Below are positions 8,415 to 15,344 of a stretch of 64,000 nucleotides of DNA, in pieces. This DNA is from Paraburkholderia piptadeniae (GTDB lineage: Bacteria > Pseudomonadota > Gammaproteobacteria > Burkholderiales > Burkholderiaceae). Under the pieces are notes generated by a model, which had not been told where the DNA came from, searched no databases, and worked only from the letters and a program-made list of their open reading frames with translations. The translations under genes and the position numbers were made by a program. The stretch is taken from positions 1-64,000 of the forward strand of contig NZ_CYGY02000049.1 of NCBI RefSeq assembly GCF_900007165.1, written 5' to 3'. Every line of letters starts with the position of its first letter. The stretch's first letter is position 1.

Positions 8415-8972
8415 TCACGCGATGGGCGCACGCCAGACGAACTCCTCGAACGGTGCTTCGAGTTCCGGTCTGGTCACGCTGGCGACATAGTTCGTGATAG
8501 TCGATGCCGCCACCACTGCAATGATTTCGAGTAGCTGCTCGGCGCTGAATCCGGCTTCCAGGAAACGTTGCTGGTCCGCATCGGCAAGGTGGCCACGCTT
8601 TTCGATCAGCGTGCGCGCCAGCATTGACAGCGCGGCGAGTCCGGCGTCATCAGGCAGCTCGCCATGCCGGATCGCATCGACATCGGCGCGGTGTACGCCC
8701 TGCTTCAATGCGAGTGCGGTGTGAAACGCGACGGGCCACTCGCTGGCGTTCGTGACCGCGTTGGTCAGCAGCAACGTCTGGATCTGCGGCTCCGTCAAAC
8801 TACTCGCATGCACGCGCTCGAACAGGCCGATGAAGCCGTTGATCAATACCGGCGATGTAGCCATAGCGGCCGCGATGTTCGGAATCAGACCAAAAGCCTC
8901 TTGCAATTGCCGGAGCACGGGCTTCGATTGTGCGGGGGCCGATTCGATCGTATGAACGGGATAGCTGGACAT
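8415..8972 (-). CDS. Carboxymuconolactone decarboxylase / AhpD-like protein without cysteines
   Basis: The product has 185 residues in the all-helical CMD/AhpD fold: FGLIPNIAAAMATSPVLINGFIGLFERV, then LTEPQIQTLLLTNAVTNASEWPVAFHTALALKQGV, and the C-terminal helices FSAEQLLEIIAVVAASTITNYVASV. In peroxidase-type AhpD members the middle helix carries ExxCxxC or ExxCxxxH. Here it reads EWPVAFH, keeping Glu and His but lacking both cysteines, so thiol peroxidase activity is unlikely. It is the first gene of a two-gene unit with the XRE/MmyB regulator. A substrate related to the regulator's ligand is plausible but unproven. Confidence 0.85.
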   Translation of the reverse strand: MSSYPVHTIESAPAQSKPVLRQLQEAFGLIPNIAAAMATSPVLINGFIGLFERVHASSLTEPQIQTLLLTNAVTNASEWPVAFHTALALKQGVHRADVDAIRHGELPDDAGLAALSMLARTLIEKRGHLADADQQRFLEAGFSAEQLLEIIAVVAASTITNYVASVTRPELEAPFEEFVWRAPIA

Positions 8973-8990
8973 GGTGTCTCCTTGACAGTG

Positions 8991-9013
8991 AGCGCCACCG
9001 GGTTGGTGGCGCT
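8991..9013. promoter_or_regulatory. 9-bp stem-loop in the leader of the CMD-like gene
   Basis: AGCGCCACC and GGTGGCGCT form a perfect 9-bp stem around GGGTT. It ends 19 nt upstream of the ATG at 8972, just ahead of the AAGGAGA ribosome site. It could be a second operator, a leader hairpin affecting translation, or the terminator of the oxidoreductase gene ending at 9128. No T-run follows. Confidence 0.45.
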
Positions 9014-9021
9014 ACAGCCAA

Positions 9022-9050
9022 AGAGTAGAGAACGTTGTGCTGCACACCAA
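9022..9050 (-). promoter_or_regulatory. Candidate sigma-70 promoter of the CMD-like/XRE operon
   Basis: On the minus strand TTGGTG (9050-9045) and TACTCT (9027-9022) are separated by exactly 17 nt. The -35 hexamer directly abuts the palindrome at 9050-9066. Spacing and position fit a repressible promoter; the hexamers match consensus only moderately. Confidence 0.4.
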
Positions 9051-9066
9051 TTACATCGGATGTAAT
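9050..9066. promoter_or_regulatory. 17-bp perfect palindromic operator
   Basis: ATTACATC-G-GATGTAAT is a perfect inverted repeat with a single central base, 78 bp upstream of the CMD-like gene and overlapping the edge of the predicted -35 box. It is the right size for a dimeric HTH repressor. The XRE/MmyB-type regulator encoded two genes downstream is the obvious candidate. Confidence 0.6.
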
Positions 9067-9127
9067 CGCCGCGCTGCGGGTACGCGACGATCGACGGGAG
9101 ATGTACCGCTGCAATTCGGGACCGCGC

Positions 9128-10156
9128 TCATTCATACGAGCCTTGACTGTCCTGAATACTCACCCAACAGCTCGACCGGGCCGAGCGGAAAACAGCATCG
9201 ATCACCCGCATATTCGAGCATGCGTCTTCAAGGGGAATAGCCTGTGGACCTCCGCTCAATATTGCTTCCGCAAATACTGCGGCTGCCACGCCATATTGAT
9301 CGCACACCGGCAGTTCCAGCCAGCGTTGCGTATCGACTCCTGCGCTTGAGCGTTCACTCAGTAACAGACGCGTCGGTCGATCATTCGGTGCGTTGAACGG
9401 AATCTCGACCTCGAGCCGGCCCGTGGTGCCGTGAAATTGCATGCGCTGGTAGTTGTGGATCTGGGTGGAGTAAAAAAAGCTCGCCTGCACACCGTCGAAA
9501 TCCATCAACACAGAGCCAAGCCGGTCCACCTCAAACGTCGGATCACGCTCCATCAGCGCGACCACCTGCTTTGGCTCACGCCCAAGAATGAAGCGTGAAG
9601 TCGTGATGGGATAACAACCGATATCCAGAAGACCGCCGCCGCCAAGTTCGCTCTGATTGCGGATATCGCGCGGGTCGGTGTTGTAATAGGTAAAGCCTCC
9701 CGTCACTGCCCGCAATTCGCCTATGGCGCCCTCTTCGATCAAGGTTCGCACTTTGAGCCACTGCGGATGCGTGCGAACCATGAATGCTTCCTGTACGTAT
9801 CGGCCGCTCTTGTCGCGCGCAGCGATAAGACGCTCAGCCTGTCGAACATCCAGCCCGATCGGCTTTTCACACAGGACGTGCTTGCCGGCCTCGACGGACC
9901 TGACCGTCCATTCCATGTGAATGTGATTAGGCAATGGGATATACACCGCGTCGATTTCCGGGTCGGCCAGCAGTGCCTCGTAACTGTCATACGCGACAGC
10001 AAGGCCGTATCTCGCCGCCGCGTCCCGAGCCTTCTGCGGATTTCGCGACGCGATGCCCTTTACGCGACACTTCGGCGCTTTATGCATCGGCACAACGACC
10101 TTGTCGTTGATCTTTGCCGTGCCCAAGATTCCCCAGACAACTGCATCCTTTGCCAT
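9128..10156 (-). CDS. Gfo/Idh/MocA-family oxidoreductase
   Basis: The 342-residue product begins with the Rossmann strand VVWGILGTAKINDKVVVPMHKAP and continues with ASRNPQKARDAAARYG. VYIPLPNHIHMEWTVRSVEAGKHVLCEKPIGLDV contains the family's EKP motif, whose Lys is catalytic. The C-terminal beta-sheet domain includes GGGGLLDIGCYPITTSRFI, with the conserved DIGCY-type active-site segment. These enzymes oxidise or isomerise sugars and cyclitols with NAD(P). The start at 10156 gives MAKDAVVWG with AAAGGG upstream; a longer open frame to 10315 has no family homology. The sequence is closest in style to dehydrogenases acting on glucose or xylose derivatives, but the substrate is not readable. Confidence 0.88.
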   Translation of the reverse strand: MAKDAVVWGILGTAKINDKVVVPMHKAPKCRVKGIASRNPQKARDAAARYGLAVAYDSYEALLADPEIDAVYIPLPNHIHMEWTVRSVEAGKHVLCEKPIGLDVRQAERLIAARDKSGRYVQEAFMVRTHPQWLKVRTLIEEGAIGELRAVTGGFTYYNTDPRDIRNQSELGGGGLLDIGCYPITTSRFILGREPKQVVALMERDPTFEVDRLGSVLMDFDGVQASFFYSTQIHNYQRMQFHGTTGRLEVEIPFNAPNDRPTRLLLSERSSAGVDTQRWLELPVCDQYGVAAAVFAEAILSGGPQAIPLEDACSNMRVIDAVFRSARSSCWVSIQDSQGSYE

Positions 10157-10408
10157 GACATGCCCTTTCGAATTGCGTACGTGAGAATTGGACTGAACGA
10201 GCGCACCCATAATCTCCATTTGCGCCAGTCTACGCTCAGCGCTCTTGTCTTCGCATCCAACGAAAGCACATGACAAGCATGAGGGCGCGGACCTACGCGG
10301 CAATCGCGTGCACATGACAGGCGTGAAAGTCCGGCGCCCTCGGCACTTCGTCCTGGCACGAAAGAAAACGTCATCCCGGGAAGAATGCTGCCCCGCTCGA
10401 CTCTTTGC

Positions 10409-11452
10409 TCACAACCCTAACGTCTTAACGCGGCGATTGTTTCTGAGTACCAGAGGGTAAAAGCGCTTCTTGAAGAATTGCACCGCGCAACTCAGGACCC
10501 GGGGATGATCTATTGTGTGCCTGAGGGCTGCCGCGAAGCGCCTTTCACGAATTGCCTCGGTGACATCGAGCCAGCGAAGCGAGGTTTCGAGTGATCGATG
10601 CCGATGCGCACATGCGTCGGCTAACCTTCCGGACAAGGCATGCGACGCGCGAAAGCGGGCATTCGCGTCGAGCATGCCCATGAGCGCTCGTCGATCCGCG
10701 GACTTGTCAGTGGAGAGCGAACCACCACGTCGCCGATAGTGATACCCCATCGCCGGATAGACAACCATTCGCGCATCGTGCTTCACCAGCACGCGCAATA
10801 GAAGATCGAAATCTTCCGCAGAGCGAACCCGCGCGTCATAACGAAGCTCCCCTAAAAGCTCAGCCTTGATCATAGGCTGGAGATAGCCGAGGTGTGGCGC
10901 GTTGACAAGCGCGACCGCATCGAAAGTCCTGGAGGTTTTAAGGTCAAGCAGCGAGTGTCCAGTGAGCGAGCCGCTCTCGTTCATGATGAGCAGGTCGTCC
11001 GCTGCAATCCCTTCGCCGTCCGCTTCCGCCTTGGCAAGCAGCGACGCGAGGCGTCCTTCACCGAACGCGTCGTCACTATCGAGGATTGTGATCCAGCGAC
11101 CTCGCGCGCACGTCAGCGCGCGATTGCGCGCGACCGACGGCCCCGCGTTGGACGACGAAGTCAGCAGAACGATACGTGGGTCGCTATCGGCGGCGGCGCG
11201 GACGATCTCCACGCTTGCGTCAGTCGACGCATCGTCCACAACGATGAGTTCCCAGTCCGACAGACTCTGTCTCTGGACCGACTCGATGGCTTCTCCGATC
11301 CAGCTCTCCCCATTGAAATTGGCCATGACCACAGTGACAGAAGGAACATGCGCCCGCGCAGGAAAGATCAAGCGAGTCGCGTCGCGTTCTTCGATGCGGT
11401 CGAATTCGCGTGGAGGGCTCCTTGAAGTTGTGTGTTCACCCGTTAAGCTCAT
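10409..11452 (-). CDS. Family 2 glycosyltransferase
   Basis: The product has about 347 residues with a GT-A domain: VPSVTVVMANFNGESWIGEAIESVQRQSLSDWELIVVDDASTDAS (nucleotide-binding start with VVDD), NAGPSVARNRALTCARGRWITILDSDDAF (the DxD motif as DSDD). The C-terminal 140 residues (LRRRFGGS-type, LETSLRWLDVTEAIRERRFAAALRHTIDHP) form a basic helical tail. It transfers a sugar from an NDP-sugar, usually onto a polysaccharide or lipid carrier. The ATG at 11452 is preferred over an upstream TTG at 11479 that has no ribosome site. It lies upstream of a VpsR-like regulator gene, so an exopolysaccharide or surface glycan role is plausible, but no other glycan genes are near. Confidence 0.88.
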   Translation of the reverse strand: MSLTGEHTTSRSPPREFDRIEERDATRLIFPARAHVPSVTVVMANFNGESWIGEAIESVQRQSLSDWELIVVDDASTDASVEIVRAAADSDPRIVLLTSSSNAGPSVARNRALTCARGRWITILDSDDAFGEGRLASLLAKAEADGEGIAADDLLIMNESGSLTGHSLLDLKTSRTFDAVALVNAPHLGYLQPMIKAELLGELRYDARVRSAEDFDLLLRVLVKHDARMVVYPAMGYHYRRRGGSLSTDKSADRRALMGMLDANARFRASHALSGRLADACAHRHRSLETSLRWLDVTEAIRERRFAAALRHTIDHPRVLSCAVQFFKKRFYPLVLRNNRRVKTLGL

Positions 11453-12070
11453 GGTCTCGGTCCCGAAGCAGGGTTGCAAGGAAGGGGCGGCAGCGTAAAG
11501 CGGCTCAACGTTCGCGGTCGCCTTGCGGGATCAAGCCCGCTGCGAATGCCACATGTGAAGGAACGTCAGCAAGCGAAGTGGCGATGGGAAGCCAGCTAAG
11601 TCCGCTCGACTGCCTCCGATGCGGCGCGTCTACCGGACCGAGGTAGTACAGAACATGTCATATGTCCCCTTCCGCGCGGGCACAGAACAACGCCAACAAC
11701 GCGCAAAGCCGATCGGAAACGCGTGAGTCATAGCTTATGAAGATAGCACCTGGCCTTACGGCAAGCTATCGAGAACCTCAACGTTTTGCGACTTCCTCTC
11801 AGACATTTGCGCCTGTTTTTCACGCGGCGCTGAAGTGAGTGCCCATATATGCGCGATGACATTGCGAAATGTCGGGGCGATCTACATCGTGCGCACTGCG
11901 CCGGAACGTGTTGCGATGCAGCTTCGGTCGAAGCGCATTGCGACGCGCGGCGCTTTTCTATGCGGGAGTGTCACTTGCTCCCTGCGGCAGAGTCGGCAGA
12001 GTCTTTTCCGCGCTGCGTCAAGACTGGACTGGCGCGAAGGAATACGCGTGTCCGCTCTCAACTGTGACTC
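11453..12070. other. 618-bp non-coding gap
   Basis: The gap lies upstream of the glycosyltransferase gene and downstream of the sigma-54 regulator gene. Short open frames exist on the plus strand (for example 11835-12281) but run antisense into the regulator and lack a ribosome site. I searched by eye for a -24/-12 element and found none convincing. It probably holds the glycosyltransferase promoter. Confidence 0.5.
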
Positions 12071-13471
12071 TCACACAGTGCCTGACTGTCGCACCGTTGT
12101 CAGCGCAACATCAGCGCGTATGACGCTCAGAAAAGCCGCTATATCGAACCCATACGACTCGAGCAGCCGGTACAGCGTGACGCGCGAAATATCGAGTTCG
12201 CGCGCCGCGTCCGCGACCCTTCCGCGATTTCGTATCAGCGCCCTTTCGACTGCCTGCTGTTCGGCGCGGCGCCGCGCCTGATCGAGCGATACCGCACGCG
12301 TACCCACATAGTGCGCAAGACCCAGGTCGCTCGCGGTAATCACCGGATTGTCGAACAGCACGACAGCGCGCCACACGCGGTTGCGCAGTTCGCGGACATT
12401 GCCAGGCCAATCGTGCGCGCGCATCGCGCGGGTCGCATCGTCGGAAAAGCCACGAATCCGGCGGCACGAATCCGCGCGCAACTGATCGAGCAGATGCCGC
12501 GCCAATAGCTCGACGTCGGCACCTCGCGCGCGAAGCGGCGGCTCGTCGATCTGCAGCACGCTCAGCCGATGATAGAGATCTTCCCGGAATCGGCCTTCCG
12601 ACGTTGCCTGCTTCAGATCCACATGCGTCGCGCAGACGATTCTCACGTCGACGTCGATCGAGCCGGTACAGCCCAACCGCTCGATGCTGTGCTCCTGCAA
12701 GAACCGCAGCAGACTCGCCTGGCTTTTCAACGGCAGATCGGCGATCTCGTCGAGAAGGACCGTACCGCCATCCGCCGCTTCGATGCGTCCCGTCTTACGC
12801 TCGTTTGCACCAGTGAATGCGCCACGCTCGTAGCCGAACAGTTCGGACATGACGAGATGCTCAGGTATTGCGCCGCAGTTGATCGCGACAAACGGTGCAT
12901 GCCGCCGCGCGGAATAGCGGTGAATCGATAGCGCCGTCAGTTCCTTGCCCGTCCCCGACTCGCCCTGGATGAGCACGGGCGCGTTGCATATCGCAACCTT
13001 GCGGATCGTGCGAAAGAGCTGGATCATCGCCTCGGACGAACCCATCATCTCGCCATCCATGACCGTCCACGGATGCGCGGCCACCGGCTCCGCCAGCGAG
13101 CACATGCCGCGCGCGTGCCCTATCGCATGTCCGAGTTCGTCGGCTGTTGTAGGCAGCGTGATGTAGCTCATGCAGCGGCCTCGCACGAGCGAGCGGATCG
13201 CATGGTCTTCGAGTTGCCCGGGCCGCAACGCCGCGACCCAGCCCACATCGCGTGCGGCGATCACGTCGGTGAGCGCTGCCATGTCACGCGGAAACTTCAT
13301 CGACGCCAGATCGATCAGTCCTCCCGCTCCGGCTGCAAGCCGTGTCCGATGCCTCGTTCGCGCGCCGACGTCGATCCTGTCGATTCTCCACCCGTTGTGC
13401 GGGAGCACCGCGTCCGGCAACGCGCGGTTGCCACGGCAAACGTGATAGAGCTTTCTCGTCACCGCGTCCAT
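12071..13471 (-). CDS. Sigma-54-dependent activator, VpsR-like
   Basis: The 466-residue product has three parts. Residues 1-125 are a degenerate receiver-like domain. The AAA+ domain has Walker A GESGTGKE (about 170-177), the sigma-54 contact loop GAFTGA (about 217-222), GGTVLLDEIADLPLKSQ (Walker B) and the arginine-finger region REDLYHRLSVLQI. The C-terminal Fis-type HTH is NRGRVADAARELDISRVTLYRLLESYGF. The receiver-like part lacks an obvious DD...D...K phosphorylation set, as in VpsR-family proteins that respond to c-di-GMP. GAGAGG lies about 6 nt before the ATG. Exopolysaccharide or biofilm control is a plausible role given the adjacent glycosyltransferase, but a target promoter was not found. 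Confidence 0.9.
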   Translation of the reverse strand: MDAVTRKLYHVCRGNRALPDAVLPHNGWRIDRIDVGARTRHRTRLAAGAGGLIDLASMKFPRDMAALTDVIAARDVGWVAALRPGQLEDHAIRSLVRGRCMSYITLPTTADELGHAIGHARGMCSLAEPVAAHPWTVMDGEMMGSSEAMIQLFRTIRKVAICNAPVLIQGESGTGKELTALSIHRYSARRHAPFVAINCGAIPEHLVMSELFGYERGAFTGANERKTGRIEAADGGTVLLDEIADLPLKSQASLLRFLQEHSIERLGCTGSIDVDVRIVCATHVDLKQATSEGRFREDLYHRLSVLQIDEPPLRARGADVELLARHLLDQLRADSCRRIRGFSDDATRAMRAHDWPGNVRELRNRVWRAVVLFDNPVITASDLGLAHYVGTRAVSLDQARRRAEQQAVERALIRNRGRVADAARELDISRVTLYRLLESYGFDIAAFLSVIRADVALTTVRQSGTV

Positions 13472-13760
13472 ATGAAGCCTCTCCGGCCAGACCGAACTAG
13501 AAAGGAAAACTGATCGCTTCGATAAGAAAGAGAAAATTCGCTGTAAAGGAAGTGTCGGCTAACGAAGCTGAAGAACGCCTTAAGATCTTTTTCTTATTCC
13601 GTGAAAGAAGGCGTTCTCGCGACTAAATTGCTTGAGAACTGTGCGGTAGACCGCATAACAAAGCGAGGATGTGCGCGCGAGCGAGTCAGGAATGGAATCC
13701 GGACGTCAATTCTATGACGCGCGAATCCTTAAAGCCGCATTTCAATGAGCTTGATACCGA

Positions 13761-14384
13761 TCACCAGTTCGACGTGCCCATGCTGCGCGGAGTGAAACGC
13801 GTCAGGCCATCGTTCATCGGATCGAATGGAGCGTCCAGCGAGCCGGATCTCGGCTTCTTTGGATGAGCATCGAGGTTGGAGTTGGAGCGTGGCATCGGCG
13901 GCATATAGAAGAATTGCCAGCCCGCATAGGTCTGCTGTCCTTCGAAGTCTTCGAATTGCCGGGGAAAACGCGAGCGCTTGATCGGCGCGTCCGTCGAACT
14001 GCTGTGCAGGCCGGCTATCCGGCCGGCCTCGTACAGGTAGACCCAATCGTTCTGCCCGCTGACGGGATCGGCGTACGCGCGCCGCAAATGATGCAGCGGC
14101 TCGGGAAAGCGCGTGTCGTTGAGCAGATCGTCGATGGATGCGGGCAGCGCGCGTCCTGCGCGGTAGTAGCGCAGTATCGCGAGACGGTACTGGTTGCCGA
14201 CGAACAGCAGTTGCTGTTCGGTTTCCCGTTTGCGTTGAAACGACCATACGTCGAGCGCGCCCATCAGCGCGATCGAAAGCAACATCAACGCGATCAGCAG
14301 TGTCAGCATCACGAGGCCGCGTTCGCGTGCGGCGTGCGCGCCAGACGAATGTCCGCTATGGCCGCGCGTCTCGATGAAGCTCAT
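13761..14384 (-). CDS. Pseudopilin-like protein, last gene of the hybrid secretion operon
   Basis: The 207-residue product has an N-terminal basic stretch (ETRGHSGHSSGAHAARERG) followed by LVMLTLLIALMLLSIALMGALDVWSFQRKRETEQQLLFVGNQYRLAILRYYRAG. This is a pilin-like hydrophobic helix leading into an amphipathic helix. The usual GFTLIE is replaced by RGLVMLTLL, so the Glu at +5 is missing, as in some minor pseudopilins (GspK-like). LPASIDDLLNDTRFPEPLHHLRR is typical of PulG-like proteins of the 'secretion system X' class. The ATG overlaps the upstream stop (ATGA), indicating coupled translation. The C-terminal 40 residues are Pro/Ser-rich and low in structure. Confidence 0.78.
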   Translation of the reverse strand: MSFIETRGHSGHSSGAHAARERGLVMLTLLIALMLLSIALMGALDVWSFQRKRETEQQLLFVGNQYRLAILRYYRAGRALPASIDDLLNDTRFPEPLHHLRRAYADPVSGQNDWVYLYEAGRIAGLHSSSTDAPIKRSRFPRQFEDFEGQQTYAGWQFFYMPPMPRSNSNLDAHPKKPRSGSLDAPFDPMNDGLTRFTPRSMGTSNW

Positions 14385-14758
14385 TGACCCGCTCCCGCTG
14401 CATCCGACGCCGCGCCCTGCGCGCTGCTTGCGGGCAGGATATCGTAGACGCCCGGTTTGTTGTCGTCCGGCGAAGCGACGACCGCCCACTTGTCGTCGCC
14501 GTTCACGGGATCGACGGGAATCGCGCGCAAATAGTGGCGCGTAACGAGCTCGTCGAGCGTGTCGGGGTACGCGCCGTTATCGCCGTAGTATTTGTCGATC
14601 GCATCGCGCATCACCGCGAGATTCTGCGCGCGCACCTGCTCTTTGCCGCGATCGATGCTATGCATGTAGCGCGGCAGCGCGATGGTCAGCAAGAGGCCGA
14701 TGATCGCCATCACGACGACGAGTTCTATCAGCGTGAAGCCGGCGCAAAACCGGCGCAT
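14381..14758 (-). CDS. Type II secretion-like pseudopilin
   Basis: The product is about 125 residues: MRRFCAGFTLIELVVVMAIIGLLLTIALPRY is a clear prepilin N-terminus with cleavage after Gly and Glu at +5. It continues with AQNLAVMRDAIDKYYGDNGAYPDTLDELVTRHYLRAIPVDPVNGDDKWAV, the GspG-like core. AAAGG lies 7 nt before the ATG at 14758; an ATG five codons earlier (14773) is also possible. The C-terminus is Ala/Ser/Gly-rich. It lies between two other pseudopilins and would form part of the operon's own pseudopilus. Confidence 0.88.
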   Translation of the reverse strand: MRRFCAGFTLIELVVVMAIIGLLLTIALPRYMHSIDRGKEQVRAQNLAVMRDAIDKYYGDNGAYPDTLDELVTRHYLRAIPVDPVNGDDKWAVVASPDDNKPGVYDILPASSAQGAASDAAGAGQ

Positions 14759-14795
14759 GGCGTTGCCTTTCATGATCGCGCTCACCACTGTCCGC

Positions 14796-15341
14796 TCACC
14801 ACTGTCGATAGGGAACGCCGTTGATGCCGACGCGATCCGACTTCGACGTGACATCGAACACGTCCTTGCCCGCCGTGCCAGGCGCGGACGGATCGGCGCC
14901 ATCGGCACGCGCAGGCGGCTCGCCGAACGCGCGCGCGTTCCAGGTGTCTTCGGGCGGCGCATCCGGCTCGCCCGTAAAGAAGGGATCGCGCGGCACGCGG
15001 CGCAGGAACATCAGCAGCCCGCCTTTAGGGTCTTTGACGTTCTTCACGCCATCGACGAGCACCGTGAGCGACGGCGGATAGCCCGACGCATCCGCTTCTC
15101 GTTCGATCAGCCCCGTGTCGCTCGCTTCCTTGTATGCGTCGAGCGCAGTACGGATCTCACGCAATGCCGCGCTCAACTGCTGTTCCTTTTCGCGCTGCAC
15201 GATCAGTTGAGAAAACGGCACGATCGCGAGCGCGAGGATGCCGACAAGCGCGAGCGTGACCACGAGTTCGATCAGCGTGAAGCCGCGCTGCCCCGCTCGA
15301 TCCGTGCGGCGTACACGGTCGGGACGCGTGACGCGAAACAT
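14796..15341 (-). CDS. Type II secretion-like pseudopilin
   Basis: The 181-residue product has a basic leader of about 19 residues followed by GFTLIELVVTLALVGILALAIVPFSQL, a standard prepilin cleavage and transmembrane segment. QREKEQQLSAALREIRTALDAYKEASD is the amphipathic helix extension, and LLMFLRRVPRDPFF matches the PxDPF region of PulG-like proteins. It starts 3 bp after the secretin stop, so the two are tightly coupled. It is longer than GspG (extra acidic and proline-rich insert DAPPEDTWNARAFGEPPARADG), like GspH- or GspI-type minor pseudopilins. Confidence 0.88.
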   Translation of the reverse strand: MFRVTRPDRVRRTDRAGQRGFTLIELVVTLALVGILALAIVPFSQLIVQREKEQQLSAALREIRTALDAYKEASDTGLIEREADASGYPPSLTVLVDGVKNVKDPKGGLLMFLRRVPRDPFFTGEPDAPPEDTWNARAFGEPPARADGADPSAPGTAGKDVFDVTSKSDRVGINGVPYRQW

Positions 15342-15344
15342 CGT

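Noticed and set aside
11835..12281. Plus-strand frame of 148 codons in the gap before the sigma-54 regulator
   Set aside because: Half of it is antisense to the C-terminal HTH of the regulator; there is no ribosome site and the composition is Arg/Ser-rich like other shadows.
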